The notes under the pieces: generated by a model
The model's database searches: none
What the model was told of the DNA's origin: nothing
The model's input: only the letters and a program-made list of their open reading frames with translations
Made by a program: the position numbers and the translations under genes
Assembly (NCBI GenBank): GCA_041676705.1
Contig: JBAYRL010000001.1
Span: 248,001-312,000 of the forward strand
Length of the DNA: 64,000 bases
Direction of reading: 5' to 3'
DNA from: Acidimicrobiia bacterium
Lineage (GTDB): Bacteria > Actinomycetota > Acidimicrobiia > Acidimicrobiales > SKKL01
In this document: positions 51,792 to 61,457 of the stretch, piece by piece
Layout: each line of letters begins with the position of its first letter
Numbering within the stretch: the first letter of the stretch is position 1

Positions 51792-53258
51792 CTATAGCCC
51801 CCGACGTTGTCGGTATTGTGCATAGCGCCACAGGTGATCGAGAGCCGTTACCGCTCGGTTGGCTGAGGCATAGCAAAGCCGCCCAGTGGCACGCACCGTG
51901 CGAGGCCCGGCATTGTTAGGGTCTGAAATCGCTAGCTCGGTGGCTGTCAATATCGGTTTGCCACTCGCCATGGAAATATCGTGCGCAGCTTGCGCGAAAC
52001 GTTCGTCTTGACGTTCGTGATAGGCCACAATGCGTTCAAGACCGTGGTCAGGGTAATAGCTTCCATCGCGCATGAGTTTGGCTTGGTTCGATTGAATGCC
52101 TAAACCCAGATAGACAATGGCGTCGACTTCAGGGTGGTCGGCAATTAGCTGCATTATCTCTGGAATTGTGTCACGAGTTTCTCCACCGGCTAGGTCGATT
52201 GGATTGCTGCGGCTCCATCGTGGTGGCAACTTGGTGTCAATTTCGGCCCGTAGGTCTTCGGGTAGGTCAATCAGCTTTAGCGAGGTGTGGGCGAGGGCAT
52301 CGGCGGTCACGACTCCCCAACCACCAGCGGTGGTTAAGACTGCTACGCGATTACCCTTTGGCAGTGGTTGGGTGGCGAAGGTGGCGGCGGCTTCGAAGGC
52401 TTCTTCCACATTGGCTGCCCGCGTAACGCCAGCTTGGCGGCAAGCACCGTCGAAAACCTTGTCGTTCGTAGCGAGTGATCCAGTGTGGCTGGCGGCGGCT
52501 TGCTGGCCACTTGAAGTGGTACCACCCTTTAGCAAAACCACTGGTTTCTGACGGGTGACGCTTTCGAGGCGAGAAATAAAATCGCGGCCGTCATTCAGCC
52601 CTTCTACATATGCCAAACCAACCGAGGTTGCCTCATCGCTAGCGTAAAACTCGAGATAGTCAGCGACATTGGTCATAGCGGCGTTCCCGGCACTAACCCC
52701 GCGGCTAAAACCAATTCCGGTTTGTACGCCTAGGTTCATAAACGATGACACAAAGTTGCCTGATTGGCTGGCCACTCCAATTGATCCTGCTGGTGGGTAG
52801 GGCGCCACGATTTGAGCACAAAGATTTATCGGAGTGGACACCACGCCCTGGCCGTTGGGACCAGCAATCAAAATACCTAAGCTCTTAGCCACGGCCACTA
52901 GTTCGTCTTCAGCGGCCTGGCCTTTTGGGCCAGCTTCGCCGTAGCCGGCAGAGGTGATGAAGGCAGCTTTAATACCGCGTTCGGCACATTCATGTAGCAG
53001 CTGGATGTTGGTGGAAGCTGGAGTGCAGACAAAAACTAGGTCGACCTCGCCGGATGGTAGATCCAAAATTGAAGGCAGAGTTTGGATGCCTAGAATCTCT
53101 TCGCCATTCAGGTTGGTGGCATAAACTTTACCCTGGTAGCCGCTAGCCAAAATGTTGTGTAGCGATACAAAACCAAATTTTCCGGGATGGCTGGAAGCCC
53201 CGGCCACCACCACACCACGGGGTGAAAAAAGTGCTTGGAACTGTTCGATGCTGGGCAC
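51792..53258 (-). CDS. ADP-forming acyl-CoA synthetase, alpha (CoA-binding/ligase) subunit
   Basis: This 488-residue protein matches the alpha part of ADP-forming acetyl-CoA synthetases. It has a CoA-binding Rossmann domain (SPRGVVVAGASSHPGKFGF), a succinyl-CoA-ligase-like domain and a catalytic His in AASHTGSLATND near residue 258. The enzyme makes ATP from an acyl-CoA, or the reverse. Its start GTG lies immediately after the beta subunit stop, in the same operon. Its C-terminal part (residues about 400-488) includes an extended segment of uncertain role. Which acyl group it uses is unknown. Confidence 0.87.
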   Translation of the reverse strand: MPSIEQFQALFSPRGVVVAGASSHPGKFGFVSLHNILASGYQGKVYATNLNGEEILGIQTLPSILDLPSGEVDLVFVCTPASTNIQLLHECAERGIKAAFITSAGYGEAGPKGQAAEDELVAVAKSLGILIAGPNGQGVVSTPINLCAQIVAPYPPAGSIGVASQSGNFVSSFMNLGVQTGIGFSRGVSAGNAAMTNVADYLEFYASDEATSVGLAYVEGLNDGRDFISRLESVTRQKPVVLLKGGTTSSGQQAAASHTGSLATNDKVFDGACRQAGVTRAANVEEAFEAAATFATQPLPKGNRVAVLTTAGGWGVVTADALAHTSLKLIDLPEDLRAEIDTKLPPRWSRSNPIDLAGGETRDTIPEIMQLIADHPEVDAIVYLGLGIQSNQAKLMRDGSYYPDHGLERIVAYHERQDERFAQAAHDISMASGKPILTATELAISDPNNAGPRTVRATGRLCYASANRAVTALDHLWRYAQYRQRRGL

Positions 53259-53921
53259 TTAACTTCTCATTTCCACTAAGGCGTCAACGGCTATTGGTCG
53301 TCCGTTACTCACAATCAACGGGTTCAAGTCGGCTGACACGATTTCAGGGTTAGCCACGGCGGCCTCAGAAAGTGCCAGAAGCACCTGTGCGAGGGCCTCC
53401 CGATCGATGGCTGCTTCACCGCGAAACTCGCCCAACAAGGCTTGGGTTTTTAGATCGTCAATCATCTCTTCGGCATCGATCGGCGAAATTGGGACCAACC
53501 GTAAGCTGACATCGGCCACTGCTTCAGCGAAGATTCCGCCGATGCCGACCATGATGGTGGTTCCAAACTGTGGATCGGTGGCCAAGCCCGCAATTAGTTC
53601 ACGGTTTCCCGAAATCATGGGTGCTACCAGCAGATCGACGTCGCCGTCTTCAGGAGTCGACTTGGCTAAGAGTTCGTTACCAGCTGCCAAAACAGCCTCA
53701 GCGTTCGATAATCCTAAACGAACCAAACCGCGTTCCGTTTTATGGGCGATTTTGTCGCCATTCAACTTAACTACGACCGGAAACCCAAGTTCGTTAGCGG
53801 CCTTTACGGCCTCGGAAGCATTGGGAGTAATTCGTTCAGCAGCAAAGGGCACTCCATAGCGGCCGAGCAGCTGCTTTGACGCTGCTTCTGAAAGCGTGGT
53901 TGTTGTTTCGGCATTAGACAC
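53259..53921 (-). CDS. ADP-forming acyl-CoA synthetase, beta (ATP-grasp) subunit
   Basis: The 220-residue ATP-grasp partner of the alpha subunit. It starts with GTG and shows EAASKQLLGRYGVPFAAERI, VVVKLNGDKIAHKTERG and the nucleotide-binding glycine-rich GIGGIFAEAVADVSLRLVPI. The C-terminal region SADLNPLIVSNGRPIAVDA is typical. Many bacteria have these two parts fused; here they are separate genes. The stop abuts the alpha start. Confidence 0.88.
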   Translation of the reverse strand: MSNAETTTTLSEAASKQLLGRYGVPFAAERITPNASEAVKAANELGFPVVVKLNGDKIAHKTERGLVRLGLSNAEAVLAAGNELLAKSTPEDGDVDLLVAPMISGNRELIAGLATDPQFGTTIMVGIGGIFAEAVADVSLRLVPISPIDAEEMIDDLKTQALLGEFRGEAAIDREALAQVLLALSEAAVANPEIVSADLNPLIVSNGRPIAVDALVEMRS

Positions 53922-54075
53922 GCCTCGAGCTTAGTGGGCTCTACAACCATGTGTCCGGTGGGTACCGCAAGCGGTCATTTGGCCACCTTGCCCTGATGCA
54001 AACAACCACAGGTGTTGATACCCCGAGGTCATTGGCTGGGTTAGCCCCGATAGAAGTGATTCCCGGAAGAAGTGA

Positions 54076-54765
54076 TTAAGGAAAGACGCCCGAGGGTTCA
54101 AGAGCGGCGCGGAAAAACTCGCGAACATGATTGAGCCGTGTTTCTAACGCTCCCGGACTCAAGGGGTCTTCACCTATGAGGCCGTCGATGAAAGGCACGT
54201 CGCTGAAGTAGCTGAGCAGGGCACCGTAACCAGTTATCAATAGTTGCGCTGGGTCTTGACGACGGAAACGGCCAGCCGCCATTTCGCGTTCGAAGAAAGC
54301 ACACGCTTGGTCGAACCCAGGCTTAAGTGCCTGCCCCAAGTCGACTCCCAGATGTGTGCCACCCTCAAGCGCTTCACGTCGCACTAAACGTACGAAATCA
54401 GGATTTTCCATAAAGAAGCGGAAACCGGCGCTTAAGACATGATCGACCAGAACCCAGCCTTCACGATGGGTTTCGTTGGTTAGGGCCACTTCAAGACGCT
54501 CATACCATTCGGCCAGTGCTAGCTCGAAGACTTCTCGATAGATGGCATCTTTCGATGGAAAATGATGCAGTAAACTTGGGCGGCGAATACCAACACCAGC
54601 CGCAATGTCATTTAGTGAAGTGCCGTCAAAACCGTGTTCCGAGAAACACCGTTTAGCTTCAATTAGAATTTGCTGGCGGGTAGTCAGGGGCGGTTCAACT
54701 TCGACAGAAGTAGCAGGAGTGTCGATTCTTTGATCCTTCTTATCCTGCAGCTCACTCACCGCCAT
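54076..54765 (-). CDS. TetR-family transcriptional regulator
   Basis: This 229-residue protein has a TetR DNA-binding domain at about residues 27-75, with [50 protein letters not shown] broken here into recognisable parts: [15 protein letters not shown] and [18 protein letters not shown]. The C-terminal ligand domain is of ordinary length. It is 154 bp upstream of the ADP-forming synthetase genes on the same strand and may control them or the plus-strand genes nearby; this is inference. Confidence 0.9.
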   Translation of the reverse strand: MAVSELQDKKDQRIDTPATSVEVEPPLTTRQQILIEAKRCFSEHGFDGTSLNDIAAGVGIRRPSLLHHFPSKDAIYREVFELALAEWYERLEVALTNETHREGWVLVDHVLSAGFRFFMENPDFVRLVRREALEGGTHLGVDLGQALKPGFDQACAFFEREMAAGRFRRQDPAQLLITGYGALLSYFSDVPFIDGLIGEDPLSPGALETRLNHVREFFRAALEPSGVFP

Positions 54766-54871
54766 GAGGCTACCTGAAATTCATAGTGAGGTGGCTAACC
54801 CGTGTTAACCATGGGCTGTATAACCCTGAGGCCTCTAGTAGTTGGCCAGCTCAACCTAGTACGGTCTTGGT

Positions 54872-55258
54872 ATGCAGATACTCGCCGCGCTCTTCATTGA
54901 CGACATTGAGCTTCGAGCGGTTCCAGGCCCTTCAACCCGAATAGATTTGACCGGAATTCAATTCTCGGTGGCTGCGCAGAGCCCCCCGCCCATCACGCTG
55001 ATGCCGCACCTTTGTGTAATAGTGCATGCCCCATCTAATAGCACTGGCGTAGGAGCGCTTGAAGCGGTGTTCTATCGCGACGGCGAACAAATCGCTCGCA
55101 ATGTTCAGCCCCTAGAGGTGGAGCCTGGCAAGTTCAACTACCGGCTGATTCGCGCTGAGCTTGAGTTCTTGGATTACCAAACCATCGAAGCGCACTGCCG
55201 GATCGACCAAGGCGAGGTCACGGTGGTGCCCTACACGCTTTTGCCTCCGCTCAGTTGA
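54872..55258 (+). CDS. Hypothetical beta-rich protein
   Basis: A 128-residue protein without a signal peptide or a recognised motif. The strand pattern (MQILAALFIDDIELRAV; ITLMPHLCVIVHAP; ALEAVFYRDGEQIA) suggests an Ig-like or beta-sandwich fold. It resembles DUF6941-type proteins loosely; I do not rely on that. Its stop overlaps the FIST gene start by 3 bp, so the two are probably co-translated. Confidence 0.7.
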   Translation: MQILAALFIDDIELRAVPGPSTRIDLTGIQFSVAAQSPPPITLMPHLCVIVHAPSNSTGVGALEAVFYRDGEQIARNVQPLEVEPGKFNYRLIRAELEFLDYQTIEAHCRIDQGEVTVVPYTLLPPLS

Positions 55259-56412
55259 GATTTCGCCAAAGCCAGCTATCAATCGCCAGTGGAGTTTCGG
55301 AACACCCCATTCCCACCCATGCCATCGGTGAGGCTTTGGGCAGCGTGCTTGAAAACATCAAAGGCCGCATCGATTTAGCTCTGGTAACCGTTACCTTGGG
55401 TTTTGGCGGGGCCTTGGGCGACATGTGCGACACGGTGGCTGCCATTACCACTGCCAAAGTAGTGGTTGGTGTAGTGGGAAGCTCGATTGTGGGCGGTGCC
55501 CATGAGATTGAAGATCGCCCAGCGGTGGCAGTGTGGGCGCTTTCTGGTGCATCCGTTGAGCTGGTTCGCATCGAAACCCAGCGGCGCGGTGCTGGTTGGT
55601 TGGTGAGTGGCATCCCAAAAGCGGTGTGCCACTCCCCTCGCCTACTGGCTCTATTTGCTGATCCTCAAACCTTTCCGGCCTCACAGTTTGGCGAATCAAT
55701 TCGACGAATATGCCCGCAACTGCGTGTGGTTGGCGGCCGAATAGCTCCCCGACATGGCTTTGGCCAGGCTCGGTTTTCGCTGAATGGATCTTTGTATTCT
55801 GACGGTGCTGTTGGCGTGCTCTTTCCCGCCGAGATACCCATAAAGACTCGTGTCGCCCAAGGCACGAAGGCCCTGGGCGAGCCCCTAGTCGTCACGAAGT
55901 CACAAGACGCGCGTTTAATTGAACTGGCCGGAAAACCAGCGGTTCAGCGCATGCGAGAGTTGTTAGAAGCTTTGGAACCGAGAGAACGCGCCAAGGTGGC
56001 ATCAAATTTGTATTTGGGGCGTGTCTTGGACGAAAACCAGCTCGAGTACGACAGCAACAATTTTGTGACGCAACGAGTAATGGGCGCTGATCCAACCGAA
56101 GGTATCTTGGCACTGCGCGAATCGCTTGACGTTGGTCAAATTGTGCAGTTTCATGTGCCCGATGCTCACAGCGCCGACGCGAATCTGCGCAATGCATTAG
56201 ATGGAATAACCGGTAAAGGTGCCCTTCTGTTCAACAGCGCCGCTCGGGGCTCGGGCCTCTTTGGGTATCCCGATCATGATGCGGCGGTAGTTGCCAGCGC
56301 CATTGAAAGCAACGCCGTGGGTGGTGTCTTTACTGTTGACGAATTCGGTCGAAATGGCAATACGACCCTACTTCACCGTGGCACTACTTCGGTGGTGGTC
56401 TTTGGTGATTGA
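55255..56412 (+). CDS. FIST-domain protein (putative sensory/small-ligand domain)
   Basis: This 385-residue protein contains FIST N and FIST C domains, which are thought to bind small ligands such as amino acids in signalling. Landmarks are VVGVVGSSIVGGAHEIEDRPAVAV near residue 75 (FIST N) and the C-terminal GALLFNSAARGSGLFGYPDHD region near residue 322. It starts with TTG overlapping the upstream gene by 3 bp. There is no attached kinase or cyclase, so it is not a conventional transducer. Ligand unknown. Confidence 0.85.
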   Translation: MRFRQSQLSIASGVSEHPIPTHAIGEALGSVLENIKGRIDLALVTVTLGFGGALGDMCDTVAAITTAKVVVGVVGSSIVGGAHEIEDRPAVAVWALSGASVELVRIETQRRGAGWLVSGIPKAVCHSPRLLALFADPQTFPASQFGESIRRICPQLRVVGGRIAPRHGFGQARFSLNGSLYSDGAVGVLFPAEIPIKTRVAQGTKALGEPLVVTKSQDARLIELAGKPAVQRMRELLEALEPRERAKVASNLYLGRVLDENQLEYDSNNFVTQRVMGADPTEGILALRESLDVGQIVQFHVPDAHSADANLRNALDGITGKGALLFNSAARGSGLFGYPDHDAAVVASAIESNAVGGVFTVDEFGRNGNTTLLHRGTTSVVVFGD

Positions 56413-56475
56413 GTCAATCAATCCGAAACTCTTTATGATCGAGCACATACGGGGAATATGTCTATTGGAGGACAG

Positions 56476-58452
56476 ATGACCAACGACATCGAAGCCAAGG
56501 CAGTAAATGTGATCCGCGGTCTTGCGATGGATGCACCGAACGCCGCACGTTCAGGCCACCAAGGTACCGCCATGGCTTTGGCCCCCCTGGCACATGTGCT
56601 GTGGACCCGTATTCTCCGCTACGACGCTAATGACCCCAACTGGCCCGACCGCGATCGAGTGATACTTTCAGCTGGTCACGCATCAATCTTGTTGTATTCC
56701 ATGTTGCACCTGACCGGCTACGACCTGACTATTGAAGATCTGCGTCAATTTCGTCAGTGGGGCAGCAAGACTCCTGGGCACCCAGAGGTTGGTTTTGGAA
56801 CTCCAGGTATAGAAGTGACCACCGGTCCCCTCGGCCAGGGTATTGCGAACAGCGTGGGAATGGCCGTGGCTGAACGTTTTGTGCGAGCAACCTATGGCAG
56901 TGAAATTTGTGATCACCGTATTTGGGCAATCTGTGGCGATGGCGACCTATCAGAAGGCGTGAGCCACGAGGCTGCGTCGCTGGCTGGTCATCTTAAACTC
57001 GATCGTCTGGTGTGGATTTATGACGATAACCACATCACCATCGATGGCCCAACCGACATTTCCTTAGGTGATGATGTTGTGCTGCGTTTTCGTGGCTACG
57101 GCTGGAACGTCATTGAACTGGGCGAAGTTGCCAACGACCTAGATGCCATTGAGACTGGTTTGCGATCGGCCATGGCCAATAATGATGCTCCGACTTTGGT
57201 GGTCTTGCGGAGCCATATTGCGTATCCATCGGAGCGGTTTATGGATGACCCCGAGGCACACGGCTACGTCCTAAAAGACGATGAGATTGCAGCTACCAAG
57301 GCCGCAATGGGGCTCCCCCCCGAGAAGACCTTCTATGTTCCCGACGATGTGAGCGAATTCTATTTAGCTGCTGGTGAACGTGGTGCTGCCGATTCGGCAG
57401 CGTGGCAAGAGCGGCTGGATCAACTAGACGAAGCTTCACTCTTGGCCTGGGTCGCCAGCCAAGGCGGCACGGCAGTTCCCGGTGTTGAATTAGATATGCC
57501 CAGCTGGGAAGTTGGCGAAATGGTGGCTACTAGAGCCGCCAGCGGCAAATGCCTGGCGGCGGTAGCCGAAGCCGTGCCTTCGATAATCGCGGGTGGCGCC
57601 GACCTGACTTCGAACACTGGTACCACTCTTGGTATAAGCGGTGCCCAAAGCTTCAACAATCCCGCTGGTCGTCAGTTCTACTTCGGCGTCCGTGAACACG
57701 CCATGGCGGCCATTATGAACGGTATGGCCTTACACGGCGGCGTACTACCGGTCGGTGGAACGTTCTTTGTATTTACCGATTACATGCGTCCTGCAGTGCG
57801 CCTAGCGGCACTGAGTGAAGCCAAGGTCATCTTTGTATGGACTCATGACTCGGTGGGCGTTGGTGAAGACGGACCGACACATCAACCAGTAGAACAACTG
57901 GCCAGTGTTAGGGCTATGCCCGGCCTGACCGTGATTCGGCCTGCTGATGCCACTGAAACCGTAGGTGCTTGGCAACAAGCATTGCACGCCGAAGGACCAG
58001 TTGGTCTTGTATTGTCACGCCAAGGCTTGCCCGTTCTCGCCGGAACTGATGCTGCTGAGGTTGAATTCGGCGCTTATTCGGTGGTTGAGAGCGAAGATGA
58101 GCCTGATCTCATTCTAATCGGGACCGGCAGCGAGGTGTCGGTCTGCGTGGAGGCAGCTCAAGAACTCGCCAAACACGATATCGATGTGCGAGTGGTGTCT
58201 ATGCCCTCGTGGGAACTTTTCGCCCTACAATCTGAAGAATATCGCGAAGAACTTTTACCTTCGGACATTCCAACATTGTCGGTTGAGGCCGGTTCTACCT
58301 TTGGTTGGGAACGCTGGAGCGACGCTTCAATTGGTATTGACCAATTTGGTGCCAGTGCCCCCGGTGAGGTGGTGCTCGCCAATTACGGCATGACAGCCGC
58401 CAACGTAGTGACCCAAGCGCAGGCATTGCTTGAGTCGCTCGATTTGGGCTGA
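56476..58452 (+). CDS. tkt: Transketolase
   Basis: This 658-residue thiamine diphosphate enzyme acts in the pentose phosphate pathway. Landmarks: an N-terminal ARSGHQGTAMALAPLAHVLW segment, HPEVGFGTPGIEVTTGPLGQ near residue 97, the thiamine motif GDGDLSEGVSHEAASLAGHL near residue 155, and a C-terminal VREHAMAAIMNGMALHGG. It starts at an ATG that directly follows GGAGGACAG. Transaldolase follows 34 bp downstream, so the two are likely transcribed together. Confidence 0.95.
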   Translation: MTNDIEAKAVNVIRGLAMDAPNAARSGHQGTAMALAPLAHVLWTRILRYDANDPNWPDRDRVILSAGHASILLYSMLHLTGYDLTIEDLRQFRQWGSKTPGHPEVGFGTPGIEVTTGPLGQGIANSVGMAVAERFVRATYGSEICDHRIWAICGDGDLSEGVSHEAASLAGHLKLDRLVWIYDDNHITIDGPTDISLGDDVVLRFRGYGWNVIELGEVANDLDAIETGLRSAMANNDAPTLVVLRSHIAYPSERFMDDPEAHGYVLKDDEIAATKAAMGLPPEKTFYVPDDVSEFYLAAGERGAADSAAWQERLDQLDEASLLAWVASQGGTAVPGVELDMPSWEVGEMVATRAASGKCLAAVAEAVPSIIAGGADLTSNTGTTLGISGAQSFNNPAGRQFYFGVREHAMAAIMNGMALHGGVLPVGGTFFVFTDYMRPAVRLAALSEAKVIFVWTHDSVGVGEDGPTHQPVEQLASVRAMPGLTVIRPADATETVGAWQQALHAEGPVGLVLSRQGLPVLAGTDAAEVEFGAYSVVESEDEPDLILIGTGSEVSVCVEAAQELAKHDIDVRVVSMPSWELFALQSEEYREELLPSDIPTLSVEAGSTFGWERWSDASIGIDQFGASAPGEVVLANYGMTAANVVTQAQALLESLDLG

Positions 58453-58486
58453 GTAGCGGGCCGATAAAACTGCCAGAGGAGTGATT

Positions 58487-59575
58487 ATGGCGACATTATC
58501 TGAACTTCATGAGCTCGGGGGGCAAAGCCCTTGGCTTGATAACCTGCGACGTGATTGGATCAAAAGCGGTGAGTTAGCGCGATGGGTGCACGACGGCATC
58601 CGCGGTGTGACCTCGAATCCAACAATTTTTCAACGGGCTATGACCTCAAGCGACGCCTACCATGAACAACTAAGAACTCTGGTAGCCGACGGTGTGGATC
58701 TTGAAGATTCATATTGGCGGTTGGTTATAAGCGACATTGTCGACGCTGCTTCGGTCTTGGCGCCGGTTTATGAAAATTCGAACGGCGAAGACGGTTATGT
58801 CTCGGTTGAAGTATCACCTGAGCTGGCCAACGACACACAAGCCACTATCGACGCCGCTCGAAAGCTGCACGCCCAGATCAACCAACCAAACGTCATGATT
58901 AAGGTGCCTGCAACTGCCGAGGGTATTCCGGCAATCGAAACGCTAACTGCCGAGGGAATCAACGTGAATATCACGCTGATCTTCAGTTTGGCGCGATATG
59001 GCGAAGTGATGGCTGCTTATTTGAATGGTCTTGAGGCCGCCACTGGTGATCTTTCCAAAATTCGTAGTGTGGCATCGTTCTTTGTAAGCCGCGTCGATAC
59101 CGAGGTTGATGCACGGTTGGCCCAAATCGCCCCGCCAGACACCGAGCTCTACGGCCAAGCCGCCGTGGCCCAGGCCAAGCTTGCCTATGGTCTGTTTCAA
59201 CAAGCTTTCGACACCTCCCGCTGGCAGGCCTTGGCCGCACTCGGGGCCAACAAACAGCGGCCATTGTGGGCTTCAACCTCCACCAAGAACCCTGCCTATG
59301 CAGACACGTTGTATGTTGACGCATTGATCGGGCCTGAGAGTGTGAACACTTTGCCCGAGTCGACGATCGCCGCCTTCTTAGACCACGGCACTATTGCTCG
59401 AACTATTGATACTGACCTTGCGGCGGCGGAAAACACTTTTGAGAAACTTGAAGCTTTGGGCATCTCGTTTGCGGACGTGGCGAACAAGTTAGAGATCGAC
59501 GGTGTCGATTCGTTTAAGAAGTCATTCAGCGATGTGCTCGATACCCTACAAGGTGTTAGGCAATCGTTCCTTTAG
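58487..59575 (+). CDS. tal: Transaldolase
   Basis: This 362-residue enzyme transfers a dihydroxyacetone unit in the pentose phosphate pathway. The Schiff-base Lys is in the NVMIKVPATAEG segment near residue 139. Conserved residues around it are SNPTIFQRAM near residue 45, GINVNITLIFS near residue 160 and SVASFFVSRVDTEVD. An AGAGGAG ribosome-binding site is located 6-7 bases before the ATG at 58487. It matches the length of tkt-linked actinobacterial transaldolases. Confidence 0.95.
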   Translation: MATLSELHELGGQSPWLDNLRRDWIKSGELARWVHDGIRGVTSNPTIFQRAMTSSDAYHEQLRTLVADGVDLEDSYWRLVISDIVDAASVLAPVYENSNGEDGYVSVEVSPELANDTQATIDAARKLHAQINQPNVMIKVPATAEGIPAIETLTAEGINVNITLIFSLARYGEVMAAYLNGLEAATGDLSKIRSVASFFVSRVDTEVDARLAQIAPPDTELYGQAAVAQAKLAYGLFQQAFDTSRWQALAALGANKQRPLWASTSTKNPAYADTLYVDALIGPESVNTLPESTIAAFLDHGTIARTIDTDLAAAENTFEKLEALGISFADVANKLEIDGVDSFKKSFSDVLDTLQGVRQSFL

Positions 59576-59610
59576 GCCTGGCTTTAATATAAATATCTTA
59601 ACTTAAATCT

Positions 59611-59629
59611 TGATATGATTTACATTAAA
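59611..59629 (+). promoter_or_regulatory. Promoter for a leaderless LOG-family message
   Basis: A TATGAT -10 hexamer occupies 59614-59619 and the ATG is 10 bases later at 59629, with no Shine-Dalgarno sequence in between. The RNA would therefore begin at or next to the start codon. No convincing -35 element is seen. The whole 53-bp gap after transaldolase is very AT-rich. Confidence 0.45.
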
Positions 59630-60795
59630 TGACTAAATACAGAGCGCGCCCGGGTCAGATCCCCCACGGTGAAACCAGTTTCGGCGATGATGAAGATGAA
59701 CAAGCCACCCCTAAAGACCAAGGTGAAAGCCCATTTATAAAGGGGTTACCACGATATCGCACTGGTATTGCTAAGCTCGATCGTCGAATCGCCGAGTTGG
59801 TTGAAAGTACCAATGCCCGTTCTAAAGCGGCACTAATTTTCGAAATTATAGCGTCGTCGCTTCGTATGGAATTAGAAAACGTGGCGCGTGGCGAAGTGAA
59901 AATGGCGAACTATACGCTAAAAGAGCTGCGTTATGTTTACAACGTCTTTGCGCCTTACCGTGGTGTGCGCAAGGTAAGCGTATTTGGCTCAGCTCGAATT
60001 GCTGCGGATGACCCTGCGTATCAATGCGCCAAAGCATTTTCTGCCCGGATGGCCAAGGCTGACTGGATGGTTATGACCGGTGCCGGGCCCGGAATAATGC
60101 AGGCAGGCATCGAAGGGGCCGGACGGGACAAATCCTTTGGTATCAATATCAACTTACCGTTTGAACAAGTCGCTAATAATGCCATCGCTGGCGATCCAAA
60201 ACTTATTAATTTTCGTTACTTCTTTACCCGTAAGCTGACCTTTGTAAAAGAGTCAGATGGTTTCTGTATGCTGCCCGGTGGGTTTGGAACCCTCGATGAA
60301 GCGTTCGAAGTTTTAACCCTCTTGCAAACCGGTAAGTCATACCCGATCCCCGTGGTACTTCTTGACCCGCCGGGTTCGAGCTATTGGCCCGGATGGTTAA
60401 AATTTGTCAAAGACGAACTGGGCGAACGACGGCTGATAAGCGAAGACGATTATCGGTTGCTTTTTGTGACTAACGACGTTGAAGAAGCGGCCGCTCATAT
60501 TGAAGCGTTTTATGCTAATTATCACTCGATGCGAATGGTTGGCAAGAATTTAGTAATACGTCATTCTCGACGATTGAGCGACGCAGAACTGCAAGCCTTG
60601 CAGGATGAGTTCTCTGACATTATGAGCGAAAATGGCATCAGCCGACCGAAGCCGTCGCCGGGTGAGGTGCGTGATAACGACGCTTTAGATTTAGAGCGGT
60701 TGTCGTTCAAGTTCAACCAGATGAGTTTTTCTCGTCTGCGGATCTTTATTGATCGTCTAAACGAGCTCGGTACTTCTAAGAACGAAAGCGAATAG
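59629..60795 (+). CDS. LOG-family (TIGR00730-type) Rossmann-fold protein
   Basis: A 388-residue protein of the LOG family, known for cytokinin-activating phosphoribohydrolases that release the base from nucleoside monophosphates. The hallmark PGGFGTLDE is at residues 216-224, and GAGPGIMQAGIEGA near residue 151 forms the nucleotide-binding loop. It is much longer than the 180-220-residue plant-type members because of an N-terminal extension of about 110 residues and a C-terminal one of about 120 residues. Its actual substrate in bacteria is unclear. It is not linked functionally to tkt or tal. Confidence 0.85.
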   Translation: MTKYRARPGQIPHGETSFGDDEDEQATPKDQGESPFIKGLPRYRTGIAKLDRRIAELVESTNARSKAALIFEIIASSLRMELENVARGEVKMANYTLKELRYVYNVFAPYRGVRKVSVFGSARIAADDPAYQCAKAFSARMAKADWMVMTGAGPGIMQAGIEGAGRDKSFGININLPFEQVANNAIAGDPKLINFRYFFTRKLTFVKESDGFCMLPGGFGTLDEAFEVLTLLQTGKSYPIPVVLLDPPGSSYWPGWLKFVKDELGERRLISEDDYRLLFVTNDVEEAAAHIEAFYANYHSMRMVGKNLVIRHSRRLSDAELQALQDEFSDIMSENGISRPKPSPGEVRDNDALDLERLSFKFNQMSFSRLRIFIDRLNELGTSKNESE

Positions 60796-60863
60796 CTTGT
60801 TTTAGCTCTCACGCTTCCGAGCGAACGGTGAGTTGAAGCAGCTGCGGCTTTCGGTATAGAGCA

Positions 60864-61457
60864 CTATAAGTCTAAGGTTTTTTGGTATTCAGGCTGAGCC
60901 TTAATCCAGTCCACTACCTGAGCTACATCGACACGATTGTTGGTGTTCACTTCCAACAACGGTCCGCCCAGTCGGAGCGGTTCTAAGCCCTCCTCAACTA
61001 ACTCCACCAGTCGGTTTCGGGGTTGTTGGCTATCGAGGTGGCCGGGGTGGCGTTCATCGGTGGCTCGTTCTTCAAATCGCTGCAGTGCGACTTCTTTATC
61101 GCACTGACAATGCAGCTCAATCAACGGTTTTTCGAGGGCCTGCAGGTCGGCCACGGCCAGATCGTGGTGGAACACTGATTCCAACACTGCCGCCGGAGTG
61201 TTGGCTGCTATTCGATAGAGCACGGCCACACTGGCACGACCAAGCCGGCGTGACCAGAGCCGATCACCGATGCCTAGTTCATCGAAAAGCGCTTCTTTGA
61301 TGGTGTCTTTGGACAGCAGCGGAAGGCGTAGTGCTTCCGCTACCGGGCGCGCTAAAAGAGTCTTGCCTGAGCCAGGTCCACCCGAAACAACGATGTAGAA
61401 GCCTGGCAAAATTGGTTTAGTTTTAGGTGTGACAAAATCAGAATGTATATTCGTCAT
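60864..61457 (-). CDS. P-loop kinase-like ATPase
   Basis: A 197-residue protein with a Walker A motif GGPGSGKTLLA near residue 25 and the kinase-like helix GSGKTLLARPVAEALRLPLL. A middle DTIKEALFDELG segment resembles a Walker-B/lid region of AAA_33 or zeta-type kinases. The acceptor is unknown. The ATG at 61457 lies inside the end of the upstream gene (20-bp overlap); a GTG at 61466 is an alternative. Probably co-transcribed with that 68-residue gene. Confidence 0.75.
   Translation of the reverse strand: MTNIHSDFVTPKTKPILPGFYIVVSGGPGSGKTLLARPVAEALRLPLLSKDTIKEALFDELGIGDRLWSRRLGRASVAVLYRIAANTPAAVLESVFHHDLAVADLQALEKPLIELHCQCDKEVALQRFEERATDERHPGHLDSQQPRNRLVELVEEGLEPLRLGGPLLEVNTNNRVDVAQVVDWIKAQPEYQKTLDL

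Noticed and set aside
60808..60832. Inverted repeat CTCAC...GTGAG between LOG and kinase genes
   Set aside because: The stem is short, the inner pairing is alternative and there is no convincing T run on either strand; too weak to call a terminator.
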